A DNA stretch of 38,606 nucleotides from positions 1 through 38,606 of the forward strand of contig CAJKHT010000016.1 in NCBI GenBank assembly GCA_905199755.1, written 5' to 3'. A program made the translations under genes and the position numbers. This document shows positions 8,623-15,760 of the stretch, piece after piece. The notes under the pieces were generated by a model that had not been told where the DNA came from, did no database searches, and saw nothing but the letters and a program-made list of their open reading frames with translations. This DNA comes from an uncultured Eubacteriales bacterium (GTDB lineage Bacteria; Bacillota; Clostridia; UBA1381). Numbering within the stretch: the stretch's first letter is position 1; every line of letters starts with the position of its first letter.

Positions 8623-8659
8623 GTTAACATAATCAGTATTTTTATCATATTATGTTAAC
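8623..8659 (+). promoter_or_regulatory. 11-bp inverted repeat upstream of the cotJ operon
   Basis: GTTAACATAAT (8623-8633) and ATTATGTTAAC (8649-8659) form a perfect inverted repeat with a 15-base spacer, about 60 bases before cotJA. cotJ operons are sigma-E-dependent in Bacillus. CATATTAT at 8646-8653 resembles a sigma-E -10 box, but the spacing to the ATAAT upstream is short. It may be an operator, the promoter itself, or both. Confidence 0.35.
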
Positions 8660-8719
8660 ATAGAGTGTGATTGGAATACCACATTCTGAAAACGGATAAT
8701 TAAAGAAGGAGTGTAAAAT

Positions 8720-8926
8720 ATGAGTGAATGTAAACCGTCTGCTCCGAGCTGTGCCTACTCGCCGTGCGGATGCATAGGCTATGGCTATGTTCCGGAGCAG
8801 CAGCTTAAAAGCACGTATTGCCCTTGTGATGCCTTAGAGCAGGGCAGCCTGTTCCCCGAATTGGTGCTTACTATGTGCGAGTACGGAAAAATATGCAAGC
8901 ATAGCGGAGGTAGTGAAGATGAGTGA
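8720..8926 (+). CDS. cotJA: Spore coat protein CotJA
   Basis: A 68-residue protein matching the small CotJA family: a Cys/Pro-rich N terminus, then YVPEQQLKSTY and GSLFPELVLTM, the family signature. CotJA, CotJB and CotJC are made in the mother cell and placed in the inner spore coat. The start ATG at 8720 follows AGAAGGAG. It is the first gene of a three-gene overlapping operon. The high Cys content (SECKPSAPSC, SPCGC, CPCD) is unusual compared with the Bacillus protein. Confidence 0.9.
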   Translation: MSECKPSAPSCAYSPCGCIGYGYVPEQQLKSTYCPCDALEQGSLFPELVLTMCEYGKICKHSGGSEDE

Positions 8927-9173
8927 ATGCAGTCTTATGAAATCGCTGCAAAGCTATAACTTTGCGGCATACGATATGTTGTTGTATCTTGATACGCATC
9001 CGAAAGATAAAAAAGCTTTTGAAATGTTCCGTGAGCTTGTGGAGAAAACAAACGGATTAAAAAAAGAGTATGAGGAAAAATACGGACCACTTACGCCGTA
9101 TTCAGCGGCGAAATTTGATACCTTTACATGGCTTGAAGGTCCGTGGCCGTGGGAAAAGGAGGCTAACAGATAA
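8919..9173 (+). CDS. cotJB: Spore coat protein CotJB
   Basis: An 84-residue CotJB family protein, needed with CotJA to bring CotJC into the coat. Recognisable parts are QSYNFAAYDMLLYLDTHP and a C-terminal WLEGPWPWE, the family hallmark. The ATG at 8919 is chosen over a GTG at 8913 because GGAGG (8906-8910) lies 8 bases upstream of it. The gene overlaps the end of cotJA by 8 bases, and its stop overlaps the start of cotJC (TAATG). Confidence 0.92.
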   Translation: MSECSLMKSLQSYNFAAYDMLLYLDTHPKDKKAFEMFRELVEKTNGLKKEYEEKYGPLTPYSAAKFDTFTWLEGPWPWEKEANR

Positions 9174-9595
9174 TGTTTTCATATACAAAACTGCTTGAAT
9201 ACCCTATAAAAATATCAAACCCAAATCCGCGCCTTGCCAATATCGTCGCAACTCAGTACGGCGGCCCGAACGGCGAGCTGGGTGCATCGCTCCGCTATCT
9301 TTCACAAAGATATACAATGCCGGACGATGTTACACGCGGTTTGCTTACCGATATAGGCACTGAGGAGCTGGGGCATCTTGAAATGGTGGGAACGCTTGTG
9401 AAACAGCTGAATAACGGCGTTGCTCCCGAGGAATGGAACAAACTCAATGTATTTGAATATTATGCGGATAACGGAAATTCCGTGTATCCGCAAAGCTCGC
9501 AGGGCTCACCGTTTAATGCCGCGGCGCTTGCCGTTACCGGCGATGCCATAACCAATCTGTTTGAGGACTTGGCAGCAGATGCTGCACTCTCATAA
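9173..9595 (+). CDS. cotJC: CotJC, manganese-catalase-like spore coat protein, C-terminally truncated
   Basis: The first 136 residues are a textbook CotJC: NPNPRLANIVATQYGGPNGEL, LRYLSQRYTMP, then IGTEELGHLEMVGT. These carry the first Glu ligand and the Glu/His pair of a dimanganese site. The family continues after EDLAA with Glu-Gln and about 50 more residues holding the second Glu and the last His ligand (in an REREVVHF-type helix). Here the protein becomes DAALS and stops at 140 residues, against about 190 normally. No frame downstream carries the missing part, and the oppositely oriented regulator ends 15 bases away. A 6-bp inverted repeat, GCAGCA-GA-TGCTGC, sits at the break. The product is probably inactive as a catalase but might still be a structural coat protein. 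Confidence 0.88.
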   Translation: MFSYTKLLEYPIKISNPNPRLANIVATQYGGPNGELGASLRYLSQRYTMPDDVTRGLLTDIGTEELGHLEMVGTLVKQLNNGVAPEEWNKLNVFEYYADNGNSVYPQSSQGSPFNAAALAVTGDAITNLFEDLAADAALS

Positions 9596-9610
9596 GAACA
9601 ACATATTTTT

Positions 9611-10270
9611 TTATTTTAAGGTAAATCGGTTTTTATTGAAACAAATCAATCCGTCATCGCGCATTCTGCAAAGCTCATTTGACATGGCGCTGCGGTCAAC
9701 GGAAAGAAAATCCGCAAGCTGTTGGCGGTTAAAAGGAATGTCAAAGGAGGAGCTTCCCGATTTTATTGATTGCTCCGACAGATAGGATAACAGCTTTTCA
9801 CGCGTTGTCCTCTGGGACATGTGTGCCAGCTTTTGCGCAAGAACTCTGTTTTTTTCGGCGAGCAATTCAAAAAAATTCTGTATAAGCTTTTGGGAAAAAA
9901 CGTATTCGGAGGGATTTACATCAAAAATGCGGTTAAAGTCGAGAAACAGCACGGTACTGATTTCGGTTGCCACGGCATTATTTAAAATCGCACCGCTGCC
10001 GGGGAGAGCATATGCTTCGCCGAAAACCTCACCCCTGAAAATCTTATTTAATATACTCAGATTTCCCCAGTAGTCCTCGCGCTGAATATGCACGCTGCCG
10101 TCAAGCAGCAATGCGACCGAGGTTACACGCTCACCGGCACGGAAGATATATTCATTTTTACCGAATTCTTTTTTGACTGCCGACAGCAGTAAAAGCACTT
10201 CTTCTATTTCATTTTCTTTTATTCCGCCAAAAAGCCTTGACAGCTTTAATGTGTTGATATATTTTTTCAT
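9611..10270 (-). CDS. Crp/Fnr-family transcriptional regulator
   Basis: A 219-residue regulator. An N-terminal cyclic-nucleotide-binding-like beta roll (about 15-125; FRAGERVTSVALLLDGSVHI, GEVFGEAYAL) is followed by a dimer helix and a winged helix-turn-helix (FNRQQLADFLSVDRSAMSNELCRM). It lacks the N-terminal cysteines of an oxygen-sensing Fnr, so the signal is unlikely to be a bound iron-sulfur cluster; the ligand is unknown. It is divergently paired with a 4Fe-4S protein, an arrangement common in Clostridia for redox or nitrosative-stress control, often next to hcp, which is not in this window. GGAG at 10279-10282 supports the ATG. The operator just upstream of the start predicts autoregulation. 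Confidence 0.88.
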   Translation of the reverse strand: MKKYINTLKLSRLFGGIKENEIEEVLLLLSAVKKEFGKNEYIFRAGERVTSVALLLDGSVHIQREDYWGNLSILNKIFRGEVFGEAYALPGSGAILNNAVATEISTVLFLDFNRIFDVNPSEYVFSQKLIQNFFELLAEKNRVLAQKLAHMSQRTTREKLLSYLSEQSIKSGSSSFDIPFNRQQLADFLSVDRSAMSNELCRMRDDGLICFNKNRFTLK

Positions 10271-10284
10271 AAAAAAACTCCTTT

Positions 10285-10300
10285 TGTTGTAAATACAACA
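10285..10300. promoter_or_regulatory. Crp/Fnr operator (perfect 7-2-7 inverted repeat)
   Basis: TGTTGTAAATACAACA is a perfect palindrome around a 2-base centre. Its centre (10292.5) is 41.5 bases from the start point predicted for the divergent ferredoxin gene (about 10334, from TATAAT at 10322-10327), the classical class II activator position. For the regulator gene it lies just downstream of the predicted start point, in the leader next to the ribosome site, where binding would repress. Confidence 0.7.
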
Positions 10301-10314
10301 GACTTGTTTCTTTT

Positions 10315-10343
10315 ATTATATTATAATCAGCATGATAAATCAA
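10315..10343 (-). promoter_or_regulatory. Promoter of the Crp/Fnr regulator gene
   Basis: On the minus strand, TTGATT (10338-10343), a 17-base spacer and TATAAT (10315-10320). It interlocks with the plus-strand TATAAT at 10322-10327 used for the ferredoxin gene, so the two promoters cannot easily be occupied together. Confidence 0.65.
10322..10327 (+). promoter_or_regulatory. -10 box of the Crp/Fnr-activated ferredoxin promoter
   Basis: A perfect TATAAT without a recognisable -35 box 17 bases upstream. The place of the -35 is taken by the Crp/Fnr palindrome at 10285-10300, as expected for an activator-dependent promoter. Confidence 0.55.
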
Positions 10344-10374
10344 TATTATACATGTTAATTTGAGGAGGATAAGT

Positions 10375-10533
10375 CTGAATAAAATCGCCCATAGCACTGT
10401 CGGTCCCCTTGTACAGCACCGCTCGCTGCAAAGCAGCACTCTGAGCAATTTTCTTTCAGACTTCGGTTTTGTGCCTTACGGCGCGGAAAGGAATGGTCAT
10501 AAATATGATAAGAAGAATAATTTGTATAGATGA
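10375..10533 (+). CDS. Possible small ORF with CTG start in the ferredoxin leader
   Basis: A very strong ribosome site, GAGGAGG (10362-10368), has no ATG, GTG or TTG at a useful distance. The only candidate start 6 bases downstream is CTG at 10375, opening a 52-codon frame (NKIAHSTVGPLVQHRS...) that ends 28 bases inside the ferredoxin gene. I recognise no family. It may be a leader peptide coupled to ferredoxin translation, a gene whose ATG was lost, or a chance frame beside a real ribosome site. Confidence 0.25.
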   Translation: MNKIAHSTVGPLVQHRSLQSSTLSNFLSDFGFVPYGAERNGHKYDKKNNLYR

Positions 10534-11194
10534 AGAAAAGTGCAACGGCTGCGGAGCCTGTGCGGCTGCCTGTCATGAGGGGGCCATCGGTATGGTTGAC
10601 GGAAAAGCAAAGCTGCTTCGTGATGATTACTGTGACGGTCTGGGTGACTGTCTGCCGACGTGCCCCACCGGTGCGATAAGTTTTGAAGAGCGCGAGGCGG
10701 CGGCGTATGACGAGGCTGCCGTAAAAGCAAACATGCAAAAGCGTGCGCCTATGCCCTGCGGCTGCCCGGGTACCAATATAAAGAGAATACAGCATGATGA
10801 TAAGGCAGACACAAAAGCTCCCGAAATCGGCAGCAGACTTTCGCAATGGCCCGTACAGATAAAGCTGGTTCCCGTCAATGCACCGTATTTTGACGGCGCA
10901 AATCTGCTTATCGCCGCAGACTGTACGGCATATGCATACGGCAGCTTTCATGAAAGATTTATTAAAAATCATATTACGCTTATCGGCTGCCCGAAGCTTG
11001 ACGATATTGATTATTCGGAAAAGCTTACGGCGATTATACGTGAGAACAATATAAAAAGCATATCTGTTGTAAGAATGGAGGTACCGTGCTGCGGCGGAAT
11101 TGAAAATGCCGTTAAAAAGGCTTTGCAGGACAGCGGAAAATTTATACCGTGGAGTGTTAATGTAATTTCAACGGACGGTAACATTAAGGAATAA
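10505..11194 (+). CDS. 4Fe-4S dicluster ferredoxin-like protein
   Basis: A 229-residue protein. The first 60 residues form a two-cluster ferredoxin domain: CNGCGACAAAC, then CDGLGDCLPTCPTG. A CGCPG motif near residue 80 and CTAYAYGSFHERF, IGCPKL and VPCCGG in the C-terminal half add conserved cysteines. The family occurs beside Crp/Fnr regulators and hybrid-cluster protein genes in anaerobes; its exact electron-transfer partner is unknown. The start MIRRIICIDEEKC is chosen because the domain begins there; AAAGGA lies about 12 bases upstream, slightly far, and an ATG at 10493 is an alternative with poor spacing. Expression is predicted to be activated by the neighbouring regulator through the operator at 10285-10300. 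Confidence 0.87.
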   Translation: MIRRIICIDEEKCNGCGACAAACHEGAIGMVDGKAKLLRDDYCDGLGDCLPTCPTGAISFEEREAAAYDEAAVKANMQKRAPMPCGCPGTNIKRIQHDDKADTKAPEIGSRLSQWPVQIKLVPVNAPYFDGANLLIAADCTAYAYGSFHERFIKNHITLIGCPKLDDIDYSEKLTAIIRENNIKSISVVRMEVPCCGGIENAVKKALQDSGKFIPWSVNVISTDGNIKE

Positions 11195-11347
11195 TATTAT
11201 TATAAAAAGGGGATGTAAAAAAAGTCCAGACCGCAAAAAGGCAAGTTTACGAGGAATATAGTTCATCAAGAAATTATAAAATTTTATGTTTTTAATAAAA
11301 ATCGTATTTTATTCGATTTTCTTAATTTTAATGCCTTTTTGCTACGA

Positions 11348-11397
11348 ACAAACTGAACCACTCGGAGTACACCAGTACACCGTCGGGTTCAGTTTGT
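11348..11397. repeat. 12-bp inverted repeat with internal direct repeat (REP-like)
   Basis: ACAAACTGAACC (11348-11359) pairs with GGTTCAGTTTGT (11386-11397). The loop contains AGTACACC twice in tandem between CGG and CCG. The shape suggests a dispersed extragenic palindrome or an RNA element rather than a simple terminator, as no T-run follows. Confidence 0.5.
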
Positions 11398-11426
11398 CCG
11401 TTCTGAAGCATTTTTTCCTATCCCAT

Positions 11427-11468
11427 CAAAAGGAGCTGTAAAAGATATATTTTTTACAGCTCCTTTTG
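11427..11468 (-). terminator. 17-bp perfect stem, probable terminator between convergent genes
   Basis: CAAAAGGAGCTGTAAAA (11427-11443) and its exact complement at 11452-11468, with an 8-base loop. The arms end in T-rich or A-rich sequence, so it could stop transcription from bioY (minus) and from the ferredoxin gene (plus). Confidence 0.6.
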
Positions 11469-11555
11469 ACTCTTGACTTGCACATAACTGCAATTTATGT
11501 GCTTGCCATATTTTGAAACAGCCTGTTTAAGGCTTTGGGAATAATCTTGATTTAT

Positions 11556-12098
11556 TTATAATACATGGGTTTTGTCGAGTGCTTTTTTCAGCTTTACACC
11601 CACAAACGATGCGGCAATACATTTTGCAATGTCGCCGGGTATGAACGGCAGTACATATGCGGCAAGGATTGCCTTAAAGCCGTTTCCCGTGTGAAATGCC
11701 GTAAATGATGCTCCGAATATGTATATTATGGGTATTCCGACACATATTGTAGCTATAAGATTCCGCTTAAAGCTGTTTCTGTCTCCTGCCGCGAGACTGA
11801 TAAGGAATGCAGCAAAAATATAGCCGATTATGTAGCCGCCGGTAGGACCTGCAAGTCTTGCTATACCTCCCGTGCCGCCGGAGAATACGGGCAGTCCCGT
11901 GATGCCTATAAGTACATAGGCAATCAAAGCGGCAGCGGCATATTTAGGTCTTAAAAGCAGCGCCGCAAGGTTTACCGCAAAGGTTTGTGCGGTTATCATT
12001 ACAGCTGTGAACGGCAGCGGAATTACTATATATGCCGATACGCATATCAGCGCGGTGCAAAGAGCGGTACGGCATAATTCAGCGGTTTTTGTTTTCAT
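11556..12098 (-). CDS. bioY: Biotin transporter substrate-binding subunit BioY (ECF S component)
   Basis: A 180-residue, six-helix membrane protein. The family's conserved parts are visible: PLPFTAVMITAQTFAVNLAA near the N terminus, GLPVFSGGTGGIARLAGPTGGYIIGY in the middle and YVLPFIPGDIAKCIAAS near the end. BioY binds biotin in the membrane and in Bacillota works with a shared ECF ATPase/transmembrane module encoded elsewhere. No biotin synthesis gene is nearby. It is a single-gene unit with its own consensus promoter, overlapped by a candidate BirA operator. It is convergent with the ferredoxin gene. Confidence 0.95.
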   Translation of the reverse strand: MKTKTAELCRTALCTALICVSAYIVIPLPFTAVMITAQTFAVNLAALLLRPKYAAAALIAYVLIGITGLPVFSGGTGGIARLAGPTGGYIIGYIFAAFLISLAAGDRNSFKRNLIATICVGIPIIYIFGASFTAFHTGNGFKAILAAYVLPFIPGDIAKCIAASFVGVKLKKALDKTHVL

Positions 12099-12130
12099 AT
12101 TAAATCCTTCTTTCTTTTGTTGTCCGAGTT

Positions 12131-12159
12131 ATTGTATCATAGATTTTATAGATTGTCAA
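12131..12159 (-). promoter_or_regulatory. Sigma-A promoter of bioY
   Basis: On the minus strand, TTGACA (12154-12159), a 17-base spacer and TACAAT (12131-12136), about 30 bases before the start codon. Confidence 0.75.
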
Positions 12160-12186
12160 CCTATTTATTTAAAATCAAGTTTACAA
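12153..12186. promoter_or_regulatory. Candidate BirA operator overlapping the bioY promoter
   Basis: TTGTCAAC (12153-12160) and GTTTACAA (12179-12186) form an imperfect inverted repeat like the BirA boxes TTGT(A/T)AAC...GTT(A/T)ACAA. It overlaps the -35 box, as expected for biotin-dependent repression. The 18-base gap is 2-3 bases longer than the usual 15-16, so the call is tentative. Confidence 0.35.
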
Positions 12187-12195
12187 TTAAAAGAC

Positions 12196-12230
12196 AAAAA
12201 AAGAAAGACTCCTGCCGAATCTTTCTTTTA
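12196..12230 (-). terminator. Terminator after glyA
   Basis: On the minus strand, AAAGAAAGA and TCTTTCTTT form a stem around a GC-rich loop and run into a T-tract, 10 bases after the glyA stop. Confidence 0.7.
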
Positions 12231-12239
12231 TATAATCAA

Positions 12240-13478
12240 TTAATATAACGGATGCTTGTCGCAAAGAGCCTTTACTCTTGCCTTTACCTCATCCTTTGAA
12301 TTATCAAAATCCTTGATTGTGAGTGCAATAAGCTTTCCTATTTCAACCATATCATCTTCTTTGAAACCGCGTGAGGTTGAAGCCGGAGTACCTATTCTGA
12401 TACCGCTTGTTACAAACGGTTTCTGAGTATCAAACGGAATTGCGTTTTTGTTTACAGTTATGCCGACTTCGTCAAGCATTTTTTCCGCTTCCTTGCCGGT
12501 AACGCCTGTGTCCGTAAGATTTACAAGCATGAGGTGGTTATCCGTACCGCCGCTCACCAGCTTAAATCCCTCTTTAATCAGCTGATCCGCAAGAGCCGCC
12601 GCATTTTTTACCACCTGCCGGGCGTACTCTTTAAATTCCGGCTTTAATGCTTCGCCCAGGCATACTGCCTTTGCGGAAATTGTGTGCATGAGCGGACCGC
12701 CCTGAATTCCGGGGAATATTGCTTTGTTTATGCGCTTTGCAAGCTCCTCGTCGTTTGTGAGGATAAGTCCGCCTCTCGGACCGCGCAAGGTTTTGTGCGT
12801 GGTTGTTGTAACAACATCGGCATAGGGAACGGGTGAGGGGTGGCAGCCTGCGGCAACCAGACCTGCAATATGCGCCATATCAACCATCAGATATGCTCCG
12901 ACTTCCTTTGCGATTGCGCCGAATTTTTCAAAATCAATAGTTCTGGGGTATGCGCTTGCACCTGCAAGAATAAGCTTGGGCTTTGATTCGAGAGCTATGC
13001 GGCGCACTTCATCATAATCTATTGTGTTTGTATCTTCGGTTACACCGTAGGAAACAATGTTAAAATATTTACCCGACATATTTACCGGCGAGCCGTGGCT
13101 TAAATGTCCGCCGTGGGCAAGGCTCATCGAAAGTACGGTGTCTCCCGGATTGAGCAGTGCGAAAAATACAGCCATGTTAGCCTGTGCACCCGAGTGCGGC
13201 TGTACATTTGCGTATTCCGCACCGAACAGCTTTTTTGCACGTTCTATTGCAAGAGTTTCAACTATATCCACATATTCGCAGCCGCCGTAATATCGCTTGC
13301 CGGGGTAGCCCTCGGCATACTTGTTTGTAAGCGTTGTGCCGTTTGCCTCCATTACCGTTTCGGAAACAAAATTCTCTGAAGCAATAAGCTCGATTTTATC
13401 TCTCTGACGGTTTGTTTCTTTCATGACCGCGTCATAAACCTCGGGGTCATTCTGCTTTAAAAGTGTATAATCTTTCAT
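12240..13478 (-). CDS. glyA: Serine hydroxymethyltransferase
   Basis: A 412-residue PLP enzyme that interconverts serine and glycine with tetrahydrofolate, supplying one-carbon units in the cytoplasm. The whole family pattern is present: IELIASENFVSE near residue 30, YAEGYPGKRYYGGCE, NVQPHSGAQAN, VDMAHIAGLVAAG, the PLP-lysine segment TTTTHKTLRGPRGG (Lys about 229), FPGIQGGP and IRIGTPA near the end. Length is normal and there is no disruption. It is a single gene with its own promoter and terminator, downstream of tex on the same strand. Confidence 0.98.
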   Translation of the reverse strand: MKDYTLLKQNDPEVYDAVMKETNRQRDKIELIASENFVSETVMEANGTTLTNKYAEGYPGKRYYGGCEYVDIVETLAIERAKKLFGAEYANVQPHSGAQANMAVFFALLNPGDTVLSMSLAHGGHLSHGSPVNMSGKYFNIVSYGVTEDTNTIDYDEVRRIALESKPKLILAGASAYPRTIDFEKFGAIAKEVGAYLMVDMAHIAGLVAAGCHPSPVPYADVVTTTTHKTLRGPRGGLILTNDEELAKRINKAIFPGIQGGPLMHTISAKAVCLGEALKPEFKEYARQVVKNAAALADQLIKEGFKLVSGGTDNHLMLVNLTDTGVTGKEAEKMLDEVGITVNKNAIPFDTQKPFVTSGIRIGTPASTSRGFKEDDMVEIGKLIALTIKDFDNSKDEVKARVKALCDKHPLY

Positions 13479-13523
13479 GTTATCAATCCTTTCGGGTAAG
13501 GTTTTTACCTTTGATTATTTACT

Positions 13524-13552
13524 ATTATATAATGAAAGTAAAAAATATTCAA
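13524..13552 (-). promoter_or_regulatory. Sigma-A promoter of glyA
   Basis: On the minus strand, TTGAAT (13547-13552), a 17-base spacer and TATAAT (13524-13529), about 45 bases before the start codon. No purine-box-like repeat is evident. Confidence 0.75.
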
Positions 13553-13594
13553 GTGTAATCAGCAATTTTCTTGTAATATTATGCGGAAAAATGA

Positions 13595-15760
13595 TTAAAT
13601 ATCGCGCATTGTAAGAGAAATTCTCTTTTTCGGTACATCAATTTCGAGAATTTTAACCTTTACGACATCACCCACGGAAAGTACATCGGTGGGGTGCTTT
13701 ATAAACTTATCGCATATCTGTGATATGTGAACAAGTCCGTCCTGGTGAACTCCTATGTCCACAAACGCACCGAAATCGATTACGTTTCGCACCGTGCCGG
13801 TAAGCGTCATGCCGGGCTTTAAATCCTCCATGGAAAGTATGTCGCTTCTGAGTACCGGCTGCGGCAGCTCCTCACGCGGGTCTCTGCCGCGCTTTAAAAG
13901 ACTGTCCGCAATATCCGTAAGGGTTATTTCGCCTATGCCCAGAGTATCGGCAAGCTCTGCAGTGTTAAGCCTTGAAAGACGTTTTTTTATATCGTCAAGA
14001 TTTCCCGAAGCAACGTCCTCCTTTGAATATCCGAGCCGCTCCAGCAAAGCCGCTGCGGCATCGTAGCTTTCGGGGTGAACGGAGGTGTTGTCAAGCACGT
14101 TTTTGCCGTCTGCAATCCGCAGAAAACCTGCGCATTGCTCAAATGCCTTGTTTCCGAGCTTGGGAACCTTTAAGAGCTCTTTCCTGGAGCTGAATTTACC
14201 GTTTTCCTCACGGTATGCGGCTATGTTTTTCGCAACGGTGCCGTTTATGCCGGCAACATATGACAGCAGAGACGGCGATGCGGTATTAAGGTCAACTCCG
14301 ACGCTGTTTACGCAGCTTTCGACAACGCCGCCGAGTGCTTCGCCGAGACGTTTCTGATTCATGTCATGCTGATACTGACCGACACCTATTGATTTGGGGT
14401 CTATTTTAACAAGCTCCGCAAGCGGATCCTGTAAGCGCCGTGCTATGGAAACGGCGCTTCTCAGTGCGACATCGTACTGCGGAAATTCCTCTGTGGCAAG
14501 CTTGGATGCACTGTACACCGATGCTCCGGCTTCGTTCGTCATCATATAATATACTTTTTTGTCAAGCTCCTTTATCAGCTCCGAAACAAGGATTTCCGAT
14601 TCCTTTGATGCCGTTCCGTTGCCTATTGAAATCAAATCGACATTGTGCTTTTCGATTAAGCCCTTAAGCACACGCTTTGCCTTTTCCTTGTCGTGTATCG
14701 GCAATGTGCAGTATACAATGCCCGTGTCAAGCACTTTGCCGGTTTCGTCAACAACGGCGATTTTGCAGCCCGTTCTGTAGCCGGGATCGAGTCCCAGCAC
14801 AACATGACCTTTAACGGGCGGCTGAAGCAGCAGTCCCGAAAGATTTTGGCTGAAAACCTTGATTGAGGCTTCCTGTGCATTCTCCGTGAGCGAATTTCTT
14901 ATTTCCGTTGCAATGGACGGAGCGATGAGACGTCTGTATGCATCCTCCGCGGCAAGCTTGACATACGGAGTGGTTACGGATTGGCGCTTTGATGCTACCT
15001 GGCGGTGCAGATAGTTTATAACGGGTTCTTCGTTCATTTCTATTTTTACGCTCAGAAAACCCTCCTTTTCACCTCTGTTTATGGCAAGCAGACGGTGATT
15101 TGCAAGCTTTTCCAAAGGCTCGGAAAAATCGTAGTACAGTCTGTAAACGCTGTCCTCCTCCTTTGCGGCCTTTGCGGTAAGAAATGCATCGTGCATTGTC
15201 ATTGAGCGTATGGCTTTTCTGTAGTCGGCACTGTCGCTTATTGCCTCGGCAATAATGTCCATTGCGCCGTTTAATGCATCCTGTGCGGTTTCTACGCCTT
15301 TTTCCGCGTTTATAAACGGTTCTGCGAGCTCTTCGGCGGTTTTATCCGTGTTTTCCTGTTTAAAAAGAATAACGGCAAGGGGATCAAGTCCTTTTTCGCG
15401 TGCGATTGTGGCTCTTGTACGGCGCTTGGGACGGTACGGACGGTATATGTCCTCCAGCTCCGACAGCGTTACTGCCTTTTGTATCGCTTCGGACAGCTCG
15501 GGAGTAAGCTTTTCCTGTTCGTCTATAAGACGGGAGATTTCCTCCTTTTTCTCCTCCAGATTGCGGAGATATATAAGCCGCTGCGAAAAATCTCTCAGTA
15601 CCTCATCGCTTAAAGTTCCCGTTTTTTCCTTGCGGTAACGTGCAATAAAGGGTATTGTGTTTCCGTCGTCTATAAGTGCAACCGTATTTTCTGTCTGCCA
15701 GCGTTCGAGACCGAATTCGGCTGTTATAATGTCAATGATTTTATTGCCGGAATTTGTCAT
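13595..15760 (-). CDS. tex: Tex-family RNA-binding transcription accessory protein
   Basis: A 721-residue cytoplasmic nucleic-acid-binding protein of the Tex family. In order it shows the helical Tex N terminus (GNTIPFIARYRKEKTG), a central region, a YqgF/RNase H-like domain beginning VLGLDPGYRTGCKIAVVD (about 325), helix-hairpin-helix motifs (LNTASPSLLSYVAGI and LLKVPKLGNKAFEQC, about 490-560) and a C-terminal S1 domain (GTVRNVIDFGAFVDIGVHQD to the end). Length is normal. The start ATG has TAGGAGG upstream. The mechanism of Tex in transcription and RNA handling is not fully settled in the family. It stands alone, divergent from the cell-division cluster. Confidence 0.96.
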   Translation of the reverse strand: MTNSGNKIIDIITAEFGLERWQTENTVALIDDGNTIPFIARYRKEKTGTLSDEVLRDFSQRLIYLRNLEEKKEEISRLIDEQEKLTPELSEAIQKAVTLSELEDIYRPYRPKRRTRATIAREKGLDPLAVILFKQENTDKTAEELAEPFINAEKGVETAQDALNGAMDIIAEAISDSADYRKAIRSMTMHDAFLTAKAAKEEDSVYRLYYDFSEPLEKLANHRLLAINRGEKEGFLSVKIEMNEEPVINYLHRQVASKRQSVTTPYVKLAAEDAYRRLIAPSIATEIRNSLTENAQEASIKVFSQNLSGLLLQPPVKGHVVLGLDPGYRTGCKIAVVDETGKVLDTGIVYCTLPIHDKEKAKRVLKGLIEKHNVDLISIGNGTASKESEILVSELIKELDKKVYYMMTNEAGASVYSASKLATEEFPQYDVALRSAVSIARRLQDPLAELVKIDPKSIGVGQYQHDMNQKRLGEALGGVVESCVNSVGVDLNTASPSLLSYVAGINGTVAKNIAAYREENGKFSSRKELLKVPKLGNKAFEQCAGFLRIADGKNVLDNTSVHPESYDAAAALLERLGYSKEDVASGNLDDIKKRLSRLNTAELADTLGIGEITLTDIADSLLKRGRDPREELPQPVLRSDILSMEDLKPGMTLTGTVRNVIDFGAFVDIGVHQDGLVHISQICDKFIKHPTDVLSVGDVVKVKILEIDVPKKRISLTMRDI

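Larger units (their letters stand above)
11195..11555. other. Gene-free region with nested inverted repeats
   Basis: These 361 bases hold no convincing gene on either strand. They contain a long-range inverted repeat (GCAAAAAGGCA at 11233-11243 with TGCCTTTTTGC at 11332-11342) around an AT-rich core with its own small hairpin. Next come a 12-bp stem at 11348-11397, a 17-bp stem at 11427-11468 and a small hairpin, GCACATAA...TTATGTGC, at about 11479-11501. The right part doubles as the transcription end of the minus-strand bioY gene. Confidence 0.6.
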
